From Curtobacterium sp. VKM Ac-1393 (GTDB lineage: Bacteria; Actinomycetota; Actinomycetes; Actinomycetales; Microbacteriaceae): 64,000 bases of DNA. The position numbers were made by a program, and so were the translations under genes. This document shows, in pieces, positions 17,913-26,814 of this stretch. The number at the start of each line of letters is the position of its first letter. Position 1 is the stretch's first letter. The stretch lies in NCBI RefSeq assembly GCF_015350995.1, contig NZ_JADKRW010000005.1, positions 335,293 through 399,292 of the forward strand. The letters run 5' to 3'. Below the pieces are notes generated by a model. That model was not told where the DNA came from. It saw only the letters and a program-made list of their open reading frames with translations, and made no database searches.

Positions 17913-18884
17913 CTAACGCGTGCGGGCGCGGGGACGCGGTTGGCACACGGGACAGATGTGGCTGGACCGGTTCATGAAGGCCTCGCGCACGATCGTCGCG
18001 CCGCAGCGGGGGCACGGCTCGCCCTGCTGTCCGTACACGTTCAGGCGCTGTGAGAAGTACCCGGACTGCCCGTTCACGTTGACGTACTGGGCGTCGAAGC
18101 TCGTCCCGCCGTCCTCGAGCGCGCGCCGGAGGACACTGCGCACCTCGGCGAGCAGCAGCCGCAGGTCGGCGCGGGTCAACCGCTCCGCCGGCCGGTCGTA
18201 GTGCAGCTTCGCGGCCCACAGCGATTCGTCGGCGTAGATGTTGCCGATGCCGCTCACGACGCCCTGGTCGAGCAGCACCCGCTTGATGCCGCTCGAGCGC
18301 TTCCGGGCGATGGCGGCGAACCGGTCGTCGTCGAAGGCGGGGTCGAGCGGGTCGCGCGCGATGTGCGACACCTGCTGCGGGACGCTCCGCCGCCAGACCG
18401 CGTCGGGGTCAGACTCGTCGATGTGTCCGGCGAACCCGGCCGGGGCACCGTCCACCGTCGGCACCATCGAGTCGATCGCCATCGAGCCGAAGGTGCGTTG
18501 GTCGACGAACTCGAGCTCGACCGCGGGTTCGGTGCTGCCGCCGCGGTCGGTGCCGGTGGGCTGCACGTCGATGAGGATGCGGCGGTGCCTGGCGGCCTCG
18601 CGCCCCCGGCCGAGCAGGATCTGGCCGCTCATGCCGAGGTGGGCGACGAGGGCCTCGGGCCGGTCGCCCTCGTGCTCGGGCAGCAACGGCATCCAGAGGA
18701 ACTTGCCCCGGCGGACGGCTGCCGCGATCATGCGGCCGGTCAGCCGGTCGGCGAAGTCCTCGGCCGGGCCGTCGTGCCGGGTGAGCGCCCGCTCGTCGAG
18801 CACGTGCACGGCAAGGACACGCGCGCCGCTGACCGCGGGTTCGAGGCCGGCGCGGACCACCTCGACCTCGGGGAGTTCGGGCAC
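17913..18884 (-). CDS. mutM: Formamidopyrimidine-DNA glycosylase (Fpg/MutM)
   Basis: 323 residues from GTG 18884 (VPELPEVEVVRAGLEP). Pro2 and Glu3 are the catalytic pair once the initiator Met is removed; RRGKFLWMPL holds the conserved lysine. The helix-two-turn-helix (GIGNIYADESLWAAKLHYDRP) and C-terminal zinc finger (CPRCG ... CPVCQ) are present. The enzyme excises oxidised purines such as 8-oxoguanine and cleaves the abasic site. Its start lies 4 bp after the rnc stop, an operon arrangement common in actinobacteria (rnc-mutM-smc). Confidence 0.96.
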   Translation of the reverse strand: MPELPEVEVVRAGLEPAVSGARVLAVHVLDERALTRHDGPAEDFADRLTGRMIAAAVRRGKFLWMPLLPEHEGDRPEALVAHLGMSGQILLGRGREAARHRRILIDVQPTGTDRGGSTEPAVELEFVDQRTFGSMAIDSMVPTVDGAPAGFAGHIDESDPDAVWRRSVPQQVSHIARDPLDPAFDDDRFAAIARKRSSGIKRVLLDQGVVSGIGNIYADESLWAAKLHYDRPAERLTRADLRLLLAEVRSVLRRALEDGGTSFDAQYVNVNGQSGYFSQRLNVYGQQGEPCPRCGATIVREAFMNRSSHICPVCQPRPRARTR

Positions 18885-18888
18885 GCGG

Positions 18889-19614
18889 TCAGGCCGCTCG
18901 GCCGGACAGCCGGGTCCAGGCGTCGAGTGCCGCGGACATCTCGGCGGCCTTCTTGCTCGAACCGGTGCCGACCGCGATGTCCTCGCCCTGCAGGACCACG
19001 GTCGCGCTGAAGGTCTTGTCGTGGTCGGGTCCGGTCTCGGTGACGCGGTAGGCCGGGTTGCCGAGCGACAGGCTCGCGGCGAGCTCCTGCAGGCTCGTCT
19101 TCGGGTCCATGGCCGCACCGAAGCGGTCCGGGTCGATCATGAGCGGTTCGACCAGGCGCAGCACGAGGTCGGTCGCCGGGTCGGGTCCTGCGGACAGGTA
19201 GGTGGCACCGATGATCGCCTCGACCGTGTCGGCGAGGATCGACGACTTGTCGCGGCCACCGGTCTGCTCTTCGCCCTTGCCGAGCCGCACGTACTGGCCG
19301 AGCTCGATCATCCGAGCGATCTCGGCGAGCGCGACCGTCGACACCAGGCTGGCGCGCCGCTTGGCGAGGTCACCTTCGTCGAGCTCGGGGAAGGACCGGT
19401 AGAGCTTCACGGTCACGGCCTGGCCGAGGATCGAGTCCCCGAGGAACTCGAGACGTTCGTTGTGGCGGATACCGCCGTGCTCGTAGGCGTACGAGCGGTG
19501 TGTCAAGGCGAGCTGGAGCAGCTCGAGGTCGATGTCGACCCCGAGCTGGCCCTGCAGACGAACGACGTCCGGCCCCACGGGGCTGGACCCCGCGGCGCCG
19601 GACGTCGTCGTCAT
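18889..19614 (-). CDS. rnc: Ribonuclease III
   Basis: 241 residues from ATG 19614 (MTTTSGAAGSSPVGPDVV). The catalytic signature HNERLEFLGDSILG is intact, and ADTVEAIIGATYLS carries the second metal-binding Asp/Glu. A C-terminal double-stranded-RNA-binding domain follows (~165-241; KTSLQELAASLSLGNPAYRV ... GSSKKAAEMSAALDAW). RNase III matures rRNA precursors and cuts structured mRNAs. It sits between rpmF upstream (13-bp gap) and mutM downstream. Confidence 0.96.
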   Translation of the reverse strand: MTTTSGAAGSSPVGPDVVRLQGQLGVDIDLELLQLALTHRSYAYEHGGIRHNERLEFLGDSILGQAVTVKLYRSFPELDEGDLAKRRASLVSTVALAEIARMIELGQYVRLGKGEEQTGGRDKSSILADTVEAIIGATYLSAGPDPATDLVLRLVEPLMIDPDRFGAAMDPKTSLQELAASLSLGNPAYRVTETGPDHDKTFSATVVLQGEDIAVGTGSSKKAAEMSAALDAWTRLSGRAA

Positions 19615-19627
19615 GCGTTCGGTCCGA

Positions 19628-19831
19628 TCAGACGTCAGCGACCTTGCGGCCCTTGTACTCCATGTACAGGGGGGTGCCGGCCGAGTCCTCGACGACCTTC
19701 GCGCGGTGCGGGAGGCTGTACGTGACCTGACCGTTCTCGATCGTCTTGACGAGCTGGATCGGCGTGGCCTTCCACTGCGAACGACGGGCGTGCGTGTTCG
19801 CACGGGACTGCTTGCGCTTGGGAACGGCCAT
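19628..19831 (-). CDS. rpmF: 50S ribosomal protein L32
   Basis: 67 residues, starting [20 protein letters not shown], the standard L32 N-terminus with its basic KRKQSR segment. The zinc-binding cysteines found in some L32 paralogues are absent (C- form). It lies 55 bp downstream of the yceD/DUF177 gene, the usual bacterial pairing, and 13 bp before rnc. Confidence 0.97.
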   Translation of the reverse strand: MAVPKRKQSRANTHARRSQWKATPIQLVKTIENGQVTYSLPHRAKVVEDSAGTPLYMEYKGRKVADV

Positions 19832-19886
19832 GGTGAATCTCTTTCGGTTGGTCGGTGGTCGGTACGGGGGCTGGCGGTGACGGGGC

Positions 19887-20480
19887 CTACTCGGCCTCGG
19901 CCCGCTCCTCGCCCTCGGTGGTCTTCGTGTCGGTGGTGTCGCCGTCGGCGGCACGTGCGGCTGCTTCGAGCTGGACGCCGGACAGGGCGGCCCAGCGCGG
20001 GTCCAGCGTCTCGTGAACGGGCTGCTCATCGAGATCGGCCAGTCGCTCGCCCGTCACCGGGTCGAGGCCTGGGCAGTCCGGTCGGCAGACCGGCTGGAAC
20101 GGCAGCGCCAGCACCACCGCATCTCGAACGACCTGTTCGCAATCCACGTGGTCATCGCGAACGAAGAAGTCGAAATCCTCCGAGGCATCATACGCGAACA
20201 GCTCGGCGAAATCGACCTCGACGGGCTCGCTGATGTCGATGAGGCAGCGCGAGCACTCCCCCGTCGCGTCCGCCGAGGCGTGACCGGACACGAGGACACC
20301 CTCGTGCAGGCCCTCGAGCCGCAGGTCGATCTGGAGCGGAGCGCCCTCGCGCACCGCGATGACACCGGCACCCAGCGCGTCCGGCACCACGATGTCGAGC
20401 GAGTGCTCGCGCATCTCGCCCGGACGGTGCGCCAGGTCGCGCACGCGCAGGGCGTAGGGGCTGTTCACGTGGGAAGACAC
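19887..20480 (-). CDS. yceD: DUF177 / YceD family protein (23S rRNA accumulation protein)
   Basis: 197 residues from GTG 20480. Motifs: [19 protein letters not shown], the [10 protein letters not shown] cysteine pair, [20 protein letters not shown], and [11 protein letters not shown], which together define the DUF177/YceD family. YceD is required for normal 23S rRNA levels in E. coli and plants, and its gene is nearly always linked to rpmF, as here. TAGAGT ends 8 nt upstream of the GTG, suggesting a leaderless transcript; GTG 20468 is an alternative start. The tail is Glu/Asp-rich. Confidence 0.9.
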   Translation of the reverse strand: MSSHVNSPYALRVRDLAHRPGEMREHSLDIVVPDALGAGVIAVREGAPLQIDLRLEGLHEGVLVSGHASADATGECSRCLIDISEPVEVDFAELFAYDASEDFDFFVRDDHVDCEQVVRDAVVLALPFQPVCRPDCPGLDPVTGERLADLDEQPVHETLDPRWAALSGVQLEAAARAADGDTTDTKTTEGEERAEAE

Positions 20481-20562
20481 GATCGACAACTCTAGCGTGA
20501 ACGCGCCTGAGAGTCGAGGCGAGCGGGGGTGTGTCCGCGCAGCGTCGGTCCGAGCTGTCGGT

Positions 20563-21048
20563 TCAGCGTGCGGCGAGCGCCTCGGCCACGACCTTCGGCA
20601 CGTAGGGCGTGACGTCACCGCCGAGCGTCGAGACCTGGCGGATGAGCGAGCTCGACACGTGCGACCGCGAGGCGTCGGGCAGCAGGAACACGGTCTCGAC
20701 GTCGGCGAGGTGCCGGTTCATGATCGCCATCGGGGTCTCGTACGCGACGTCCTCGCCCGACCGCACGCCCTTCACCAGGACCTTCGCCCCGACCTGTCGG
20801 CAGTAGTCGACCAGCAGCCCGGCGGTCCACTCCCCGACCCGGACGGTACCCGGTGCGCCGACCTCGACCAGGGACTCCTCGATGAGCCGGACCCGGTCGA
20901 CCGCGTCGAACATCGCGGGCTTCTTGTCCGGGTTGTGCACCACGAGCACGTGCACCTCGTCGAACAGCCCGGCCGCGCGGCCGATGACGTCGAGGTGCCC
21001 GAGCGTGACGGGGTCGAAGGAACCGGGGACCACCGCGATCTGCGCCAT
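20563..21048 (-). CDS. coaD: Phosphopantetheine adenylyltransferase CoaD
   Basis: 161 residues, starting [20 protein letters not shown]. The PGSFDPxTxGHxD nucleotide-binding motif, [16 protein letters not shown] and [13 protein letters not shown] are the conserved blocks. It transfers AMP from ATP to 4'-phosphopantetheine, the penultimate step of coenzyme A synthesis. It lies between recG and yceD on the same strand. A short CCGGCT tandem repeat (21095-21121) separates it from recG. Confidence 0.96.
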   Translation of the reverse strand: MAQIAVVPGSFDPVTLGHLDVIGRAAGLFDEVHVLVVHNPDKKPAMFDAVDRVRLIEESLVEVGAPGTVRVGEWTAGLLVDYCRQVGAKVLVKGVRSGEDVAYETPMAIMNRHLADVETVFLLPDASRSHVSSSLIRQVSTLGGDVTPYVPKVVAEALAAR

Positions 21049-21122
21049 GCCTGCGAGGGTACCGGTCCGTCCCGAGCACCACCGATCCGGGTCCGGCGTC
21101 CGGCTCCGGCTCCGGCTCCGGC

Positions 21123-23372
21123 TCAGTTCTTGCCGAGGAAGGCCGCGTCGGACTCGTCGAGGCGGCGCGCCAGGGCCTCGCGCAGCGCCGGGGAGCCCTC
21201 GAGCTCGGGATCGGGCTCGAGGACCCGCTCGGCCTCTTCGCGGGCGTCCACGATGAGGTCGGCGTGCTCCACCACCCGGAGCAGGTTGAGCGAGGACCGA
21301 CCGCCGGACTGCCGCTCGCCGAGGACGTCGCCCTCGCGTCGGAGCTCCAGGTCGACCCGGGCGAGCTCGAAGCCGTCGTCCGAGGCGGCCACGGCGTCGA
21401 CGCGCTCGCGCGAGGTCGTCTCGAGCTCGGCGGAGGTCACGAGCAGGCAGACACCCGCCCACTGCCCACGGCCGATGCGACCGCGCAGCTGGTGCAGCTG
21501 GGAGACCCCGAAGCGGTCGGCGTCGAGCACCGCCATCATCGCGGCGTTCGGTACGTCGACTCCGACCTCGATGACGGTCGTCGCGACGAGGACGTCGAGG
21601 TCGCCGGCGGCGAAGGACGTCATCACCCGGTCCTTCTCGTCGGCCGTCATCCGGCCGTGCAGCACCGCGATCCGCCGGCCCTCGAGCACGGGCATGGAGC
21701 GCATCCGCTCGGCGGTGGCGAGCACCGTCGCCGGAGCCCGCTTCGGGGCGTCGCCCTCGGGTTCGGCCGGTGCGGGCTCGCCGTCGTCCTCGGCGTGGGC
21801 GTCGTCGATGGCGGGGCAGACCACGAAGGCCTGGCGCCCCTTGGCCAGCTCTTCGGCCATCCGCGACCAGATGCGGGACTCCCACCCCGGGTGCTCGGCG
21901 AGCGGGACGGTGAAGGTCTCGACGCCGGCACGGCCGGACGGCAGGCCGGTGATCGTCGAGACGTCGAGGTCGCCGAACACCGTCATCGCGACGGTGCGCG
22001 GGATCGGGGTGGCGGTGAGCACCAGGACGTGCGGCGGGGTCTGGCCCTTGGTCCGGAGCGCTTCACGCTGTTCGACGCCGAAGCGGTGCTGCTCGTCGAC
22101 GACCACCAGGCCGAGCTCGGCGAAGTCGACCCGGTCGCCGAGCAGCGCGTGCGTGCCGACGACCAGCCGGGAGCTCCCCGACGCCGCGGCGAGCAGGGCC
22201 CGACGGCGCTCGTCGGTGGACTGCGACCCGGTCAGGATCACCGGACGGAGCTCGGCCGCCAGGTCCGGGCCGAGGAACTTCACGATCGAGCGCAGGTGCT
22301 GCGCCGCCAGCACCTCGGTCGGGGCGATGAGCGCCGACTGGCCGCCGGACTCGGCGACCGTGAGCATCGCGCGGATGGCCACGAGGGTCTTGCCGGAACC
22401 GACCTCGCCCTGCACGAGCCGGTGCATCGGCCAGGTGCGGGCGATGTCGGCGTCGATCTCGGCGCCGACGGCGTGCTGGTCGTCGGTCAGGGTGAACGGC
22501 AGGGTGGCGTCGAAACGCTCGAGGATGCCGCCGGGAGCCGCCACCCGCGGGGTCGCCGCGGTTCGTCGGGCCGCGATCCGGCGCTGCACCAGGGCGGTCT
22601 GCAGCACGAACGCCTCGCGGTAGCGCAGGGCGTCCTGCGCGCGCTTGAAGTCCGCGACCTTCTCGGGGCGGTGGAGCAGCTCGAGTGCCCGGCGGAACGG
22701 GACGAGGTCGAGTCGGCTGCGCGCCGACGCCGGCACCGGGTCGGGCAGGTCCGGCAGGGTGTCGAGGACGATGGCCATCGACTTCGCGATCTGCCACGAG
22801 GTGAGCGTGGAGGTCGCCGGGTAGATCGGGATCGGTTGCCGCGACCACCGGATCGCCTCGTCCGAACCGGGGTCTGCCGTGGCGCGGGGGTCGTCGGGGT
22901 CGAACAGCTCGTAGTCGGGGTGGGCGAGCTGTCGGGCACCGCGGTAGTCGCCGACCTTTCCGGAGAAGATGCCGCGAGCGCCGGGGACCAGGTCCTTCGT
23001 GCGCCACCCCTGGTTGAAGAAGGTCAGGGTCAGCAGACCCTTGCCGTCGCCGATCTTGGCTTCGAGGATCGACCCGCGGCGGGCACGCATCGTGCGCTCA
23101 CGGACCTCGACCACCTCGGCCACGATGGTGACGGGTTCACCGATGGCGAGCGAGTCGAGTGCCGTCAGGGCACCGCGCTCGGCGTAGCGGCGCGGCGCGT
23201 GCTCGAGGAAGTCCCCCACCGTGCGGTGGCCGAAGGCCTTCTCGATCGCGGTCGCGGTCCGACCACCGAGCACGTTCGCGAGCCGCGCGTCGAGGGGCGC
23301 CGGACCGAGGTCGGGCGCGGCCGGCGCAGCGGGGGTTCCGGTGGTGACCACGGACACCACGGTACCGGGCAC
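21123..23372 (-). CDS. recG: ATP-dependent DNA helicase RecG
   Basis: 749 residues from GTG 23372 (start not certain; no strong ribosome-binding site). The wedge/OB domain is followed by helicase motifs: [16 protein letters not shown], Ia [82 protein letters not shown] and [11 protein letters not shown]. RecG regresses stalled replication forks and branch-migrates Holliday junctions. A Pro/Glu/Ala-rich insert (~525-545) interrupts the second helicase lobe. It is divergent from rsmD. Confidence 0.95.
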   Translation of the reverse strand: MPGTVVSVVTTGTPAAPAAPDLGPAPLDARLANVLGGRTATAIEKAFGHRTVGDFLEHAPRRYAERGALTALDSLAIGEPVTIVAEVVEVRERTMRARRGSILEAKIGDGKGLLTLTFFNQGWRTKDLVPGARGIFSGKVGDYRGARQLAHPDYELFDPDDPRATADPGSDEAIRWSRQPIPIYPATSTLTSWQIAKSMAIVLDTLPDLPDPVPASARSRLDLVPFRRALELLHRPEKVADFKRAQDALRYREAFVLQTALVQRRIAARRTAATPRVAAPGGILERFDATLPFTLTDDQHAVGAEIDADIARTWPMHRLVQGEVGSGKTLVAIRAMLTVAESGGQSALIAPTEVLAAQHLRSIVKFLGPDLAAELRPVILTGSQSTDERRRALLAAASGSSRLVVGTHALLGDRVDFAELGLVVVDEQHRFGVEQREALRTKGQTPPHVLVLTATPIPRTVAMTVFGDLDVSTITGLPSGRAGVETFTVPLAEHPGWESRIWSRMAEELAKGRQAFVVCPAIDDAHAEDDGEPAPAEPEGDAPKRAPATVLATAERMRSMPVLEGRRIAVLHGRMTADEKDRVMTSFAAGDLDVLVATTVIEVGVDVPNAAMMAVLDADRFGVSQLHQLRGRIGRGQWAGVCLLVTSAELETTSRERVDAVAASDDGFELARVDLELRREGDVLGERQSGGRSSLNLLRVVEHADLIVDAREEAERVLEPDPELEGSPALREALARRLDESDAAFLGKN

Positions 23373-23425
23373 GACCGACGTCCCACGCGCCTCCCGGTCG
23401 GCCTGTGGAGACGGCCACCGGCCGA

Positions 23426-23431
23426 TACGGT
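23426..23431 (+). promoter_or_regulatory. -10 box TACGGT of rsmD, leaderless
   Basis: TACGGT is followed by GGCTGC and the ATG at 23438; no ribosome-binding site is visible, so a leaderless mRNA is likely. Confidence 0.45.
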
Positions 23432-23437
23432 GGCTGC

Positions 23438-24001
23438 ATGACCCGCATCATCGCCGGCGCCGCCGGCAACACGACGCTCCGGGTGCCGAAGTCCGGCACC
23501 CGGCCGACGAGCGACCGGGTGCGCGAGGCGCTGTTCTCGTCGCTCGAGGCCCGCGGGCTGGTCGACGACACCTCGGTGGCCGACCTGTACGCCGGCACCG
23601 GCGCCCTGGGGCTCGAGGCGGCGTCGCGCGGCGCGGTCGAGGTCGTGCTGGTCGACCGCGCGTCGGCTGCGGCGCAGGCCTGCCGGGCGAACGCCAAGGC
23701 CGTGCAGCAGCGGATCCCCGGGGTGCGCATCGACGTGCAGCCGCAGCCGGTGCTCGGGTACCTGCGCGGGACGGTGCGCACGTTCGACCTGGTGTTCATC
23801 GACCCGCCCTACGACGTGACCGAGCACGAGATCGCCGAGGTGCTCGAGACGCTCGTGCCGCGGCTGACCGCAGCGGCCGTCGTGGTCGTCGAGCGGAGCA
23901 AGCGCTCCCCCGAACCGACGTGGCCGGCGGGGCTCGAGCCGTTCAGCAAGCGCAGCTACGGCGAGACCGTGGCGTGGGAGGCCGTGGTCGCCGCGTCCTG
24001 A
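23438..24001 (+). CDS. rsmD: 16S rRNA (guanine(966)-N(2))-methyltransferase RsmD
   Basis: 187 residues, starting MTRIIAGAAGNTTLRVPK. The N-terminal RxIxGxxxxxxL, the SAM-binding VADLYAGTGALGLEAASRGA and the catalytic LVFIDPPYD (N6/N2 methyltransferase DPPY) are present. RsmD methylates G966 of 16S rRNA in the 30S subunit. In actinobacteria rsmD commonly lies beside recG and coaD, as here. Confidence 0.93.
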   Translation: MTRIIAGAAGNTTLRVPKSGTRPTSDRVREALFSSLEARGLVDDTSVADLYAGTGALGLEAASRGAVEVVLVDRASAAAQACRANAKAVQQRIPGVRIDVQPQPVLGYLRGTVRTFDLVFIDPPYDVTEHEIAEVLETLVPRLTAAAVVVVERSKRSPEPTWPAGLEPFSKRSYGETVAWEAVVAAS

Positions 24002-24029
24002 GCCGTGCGGGCGACTCAGAACGACTTGA

Positions 24030-24049
24030 TCGACGTCTCACGACGTCGA
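24030..24049. terminator. Short hairpin between convergent rsmD and thiL
   Basis: TCGACGTC and GACGTCGA form an 8-bp stem with a TCAC loop in the 84-bp gap between the two stops. It may be a weak bidirectional terminator; there is no U-tract. Confidence 0.4.
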
Positions 24050-24085
24050 TGGTGTCGTACCGGGTCGACGGCCGGGCCGGGTGGG

Positions 24086-25081
24086 TCAGCCGGCGGCGCC
24101 GTCCCAGTCGGCGTAGGGGTCCCAACCCGTCGTCGGTACCGGGGAGCCCGCGCGCAGCAGGTCCGCATCGCCGCGGTCGCGCACGACACCGATGCGGCGG
24201 AAGCCACCGGGCAGCACGGCACCGGCGGGGAAGGTCGCGAGCAGGCCGTGGTCCTCGCCACCGTGCAGCGCCGCCTCGTCGAGCGGGGCGTCAGCATCGA
24301 GGTCGAGCGTCACCCGGCTCGCACGGGCCAGCCGCCCCGCGTCGATCGCCAGGCCGTCGGACAGGTCGAGCATCGCCGTCGCCCCGGCGACCGCTGCGCG
24401 GGGTCCGTCCGAGATCGGGGGCACCGGTCGGCGCTGCCGGGCGACGTCCGGGTCGGCGTCGGCACCGCTCGCCGTGGTCGCGTTGCGGTCCGGCTCGCCC
24501 TGCGCGTCCACGCCGTCGCGGAAGAGTCGGGCGAGTCCGCGGGCGGCCCGGCCGAGTTCACCGGAGACCGCCACGACGTCACCGAGACGGGCTCCGGACC
24601 GGAGCACCGGCGCGCGGCCCTCGAGGTCGCCGAACGCCGTCACCGCCACCGTGAAGGTCGCCGAGGTGGACAGGTCGCCGCCGACCACACCGCATCCGGG
24701 AGCGAGGGCGTCGACGGCGAGTCGGAACCCGTCGGCGATGCCCTCGAGCACCGCCACGGGGGTGTCCTGCGGTGCGGCGAGGGCGATGACGAGGCCGCTC
24801 GGCACCGCACCCATCGCCGCGACGTCGGACAGGTTCGTCGCGGCGGCCTTCCACCCGACGTCCGCGGGCGAGGACCACGCCCACCGGAAGTCCGGGCCGT
24901 GCACCATCATGTCCGTGGTCACGACGAACCGGCCGTCGGGAGCGGCCACGACGGCGCAGTCGTCACCGGGCCCCAGGAGCGGCGAGCCCGCCGGCAGCCG
25001 GCTCGTGATGCGGTCGAGGACGGCCAGCTCACCGAGCTCCCCCACGGTCGGTCCGGCCCAGGCGTCGTACGTCGCGTCCAC
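24086..25081 (-). CDS. thiL: Thiamine-monophosphate kinase ThiL
   Basis: 331 residues from GTG 25081 (VDATYDAWAGPTVGELGE). ATP/metal motifs: LGPGDDCAVVAAPDGRFVVT, TTDMMVHGPDFRW, NLSDVAAMGAVPSGLV, GCGVVGGDLSTS, MLDLSDGLAIDAGRLAR and GGEDHGLLATFP. These are the AIR-synthase-like PurM fold of ThiL. It phosphorylates thiamine monophosphate to the active cofactor thiamine diphosphate. The region ~190-230 (DGVDAQGEPDRNATTASGAD) is an extra hydrophilic insert. Its -10 box appears to overlap that of the divergent lipoprotein gene. Confidence 0.93.
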   Translation of the reverse strand: MDATYDAWAGPTVGELGELAVLDRITSRLPAGSPLLGPGDDCAVVAAPDGRFVVTTDMMVHGPDFRWAWSSPADVGWKAAATNLSDVAAMGAVPSGLVIALAAPQDTPVAVLEGIADGFRLAVDALAPGCGVVGGDLSTSATFTVAVTAFGDLEGRAPVLRSGARLGDVVAVSGELGRAARGLARLFRDGVDAQGEPDRNATTASGADADPDVARQRRPVPPISDGPRAAVAGATAMLDLSDGLAIDAGRLARASRVTLDLDADAPLDEAALHGGEDHGLLATFPAGAVLPGGFRRIGVVRDRGDADLLRAGSPVPTTGWDPYADWDGAAG

Positions 25082-25087
25082 ACGAGA

Positions 25088-25097
25088 ACGGTAGCCT
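25088..25097. promoter_or_regulatory. Overlapping divergent -10 boxes (TACCGT minus, TAGCCT plus)
   Basis: ACGGTAGCCT reads TAGCCT on plus (25092-25097), 8 nt before the lipoprotein ATG, and TACCGT on minus (25088-25093), 6 nt before the thiL GTG. The two share the central TA pair. The -35 regions are weak on both sides. Confidence 0.4.
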
Positions 25098-25105
25098 GGA
25101 CGGCG

Positions 25106-25591
25106 ATGGACACCGCGCGCCGCACCCCTCGGACCCTCGCGATCGCGGGGGTCGTGATCGCCCTCGCCGCGGGGCTGACCGGGTGCACGAACGCCGTCGG
25201 CATGAGTGCGGCACCGTCCGCGAACGCCGCCGCGTGTGCCACGGCCCAGGTCCGGCTGCCCGCCACCGTCGACTCGACGTACGACCTGCGGAACACGAAC
25301 GCGCAGTCCACCGCAGCCTGGGGCGACCCCGAGGCCGCGCTCTACCACTGCGGTGTGGCGGTGCCCACCGTGTCCGATCTGCCGTGCTTCTCGCTCGGCT
25401 CGGTCGACTGGATCCGCGACGACCGGGGCGGGCAGATCGTCTACACGACGTTCGGGCGGTCCCCCGCGGTGCAGGTCGTCGTCGACACGTCGAAGACCGG
25501 CAGCGCGGTGCTGCAGGACCTCGCGACGGCGGTGTCGACGCTGCCGAAGGACGGACACAAGTGCCTGGACCCGTCCGACGTGCAGGGCTGA
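25106..25591 (+). CDS. DUF3515 family lipoprotein
   Basis: 161 residues, starting MDTARRTPRTLAIAGVVIAL. A signal peptide ends in the lipobox LTGC (Cys ~29), so the mature protein is a lipid-anchored envelope protein. The conserved core has four further cysteines (AACATA, YHCGVAVP, DLPCFSLGSVDW, HKCLDP) and YTTFGRSPAVQVVVD, matching actinobacterial DUF3515 proteins, whose function is unknown. The neighbouring thiL/ddl placement is typical of the family. Its last 29 bases, including the stop, are duplicated just downstream. Confidence 0.85.
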   Translation: MDTARRTPRTLAIAGVVIALAAGLTGCTNAVGMSAAPSANAAACATAQVRLPATVDSTYDLRNTNAQSTAAWGDPEAALYHCGVAVPTVSDLPCFSLGSVDWIRDDRGGQIVYTTFGRSPAVQVVVDTSKTGSAVLQDLATAVSTLPKDGHKCLDPSDVQG

Positions 25592-25653
25592 GCCGAACGA
25601 CGGGGCAGCACCGACCAACCCGGCGCCTGGACCCGTCCGACGTGCAGGGCTGA
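25563..25653. repeat. 29-bp direct repeat duplicating the 3' end of the lipoprotein gene
   Basis: The 29 bases ending in the stop codon (25563-25591; GCCTGGACCCGTCCGACGTG...) recur exactly at 25625-25653, 62 bp further on. The second copy is not in an open gene. It reads as a short tandem duplication or the trace of recombination at the gene end. Confidence 0.9.
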
Positions 25654-25675
25654 CACGCCCCGACCCCGCCGAGTG

Positions 25676-26782
25676 TCAGCGGACGGCGGCGCGCCCCAGC
25701 TCGATGAGCTCGGTGACCAGCTCGCCGTAGGACACACCCGACGCCGCCCAGCAGCGCGGGTACATCGACAGCGGCGTGAACCCGGGCATGGTGTTGACCT
25801 CGTTCACGACGAAGCCGTCATCGGTCAGGAAGCAGTCGACCCGGGCGAGCCCGGACCCGCCGATGGCCTCGAACGCACGGGCACCGATCGACCGGATCTC
25901 GTCGGTCTGCTCGTCGGCGAGCGGCGCCGGGCACAGCAGGGACTCGTCGCCGCCGAGGTACTTCGACGCGAAGTCGTAGAAGCCGTCCTCGGCCACGACG
26001 ATCTCGCCCGGCAGGCTCGTCCGCGGCACACCGTCACGGCCCTCGAGCACGGCGACCTCGACCTCGCGGCCGACGACCCGGGGTTCGACGATCACCTTGG
26101 AGTCGTGCTCGAACGCCAGCGCCATCGCGGCACCGAGCTCGTCGGGGCCGTCGACGCGCGAGACGCCCATGCTCGACCCCGCGCGTGCCGGCTTCACGAA
26201 CAGCGGCCAGCCGTGCGCCGCGATCGTCTCGGCGACGTCGACCGGGTCGGCCGCCCACTGGCGGCGCAGCACTGTCGTCCACGGTGCGACCCGCAGGCCG
26301 GCGTGCTCCAGGACGGCCTTGGCGACGTGCTTGTCCATCGCCAGGGCGCTGGCGAGCACGCCGTCACCGACGTACGGCAGACCCGCGATCTCGAGCAGAC
26401 CCTGGATCGTGCCGTCCTCGCCGAACGGTCCGTGCAGGATCGGGAACACCACGTCGACGGCGATGGTCGTGACCGAACCGTCCGGGTGCGAGACGACGAG
26501 CTCGTTGGTCGCCGGCGAGGTCGGGAACGCCACGCGCGTGCCGTTGTCGGGCACGGTCGGCAGCGCACCGTCGCGGATCGCCCACTGCGAGGGGTCGTCG
26601 GACTGCAGCGTGAACGCGCCGTCCTTCGTGATGCCGATCGGGACGATGTCGTACTCGGCGCGGTCGACGACGTCCATGATGCCGCCGCCGGTGACGCAGC
26701 TGATCTCGTGCTCGCTCGAGCGCCCGCCGAACAGGACGGCGACGGTGGTCGTGGGAACGGTTCCCTCGGGGATCGTGGGCAC
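25676..26782 (-). CDS. ddl: D-alanine--D-alanine ligase
   Basis: 368 residues from GTG 26782 (AAGGGA upstream). ATP-grasp features: VAVLFGGRSSEHEISCVTGG, ILHGPFGEDGTIQGLLEIAG, FVKPARAGSSMGVSRV, CPAPLADEQTDEIRSIG, RVDCFLTDDGFVVNEVNTMPGF. The enzyme makes the D-Ala-D-Ala dipeptide for peptidoglycan precursors. It follows gpsA with a 32-bp gap and ends the minus-strand run that starts at leuC. The 3' end faces the DUF3515 gene. Confidence 0.96.
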   Translation of the reverse strand: MPTIPEGTVPTTTVAVLFGGRSSEHEISCVTGGGIMDVVDRAEYDIVPIGITKDGAFTLQSDDPSQWAIRDGALPTVPDNGTRVAFPTSPATNELVVSHPDGSVTTIAVDVVFPILHGPFGEDGTIQGLLEIAGLPYVGDGVLASALAMDKHVAKAVLEHAGLRVAPWTTVLRRQWAADPVDVAETIAAHGWPLFVKPARAGSSMGVSRVDGPDELGAAMALAFEHDSKVIVEPRVVGREVEVAVLEGRDGVPRTSLPGEIVVAEDGFYDFASKYLGGDESLLCPAPLADEQTDEIRSIGARAFEAIGGSGLARVDCFLTDDGFVVNEVNTMPGFTPLSMYPRCWAASGVSYGELVTELIELGRAAVR

Positions 26783-26814
26783 GGGAGTCCCTTCGTGACT
26801 CGGTGCGGGACCGA

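Noticed and set aside
13897..17916. Long open frame (1339 aa) antisense to smc
   Set aside because: It is the mirror of a GC-rich coding gene. The smc frame has full domain structure, and the antisense translation is a low-complexity Gly/Arg/Val/Glu sequence.
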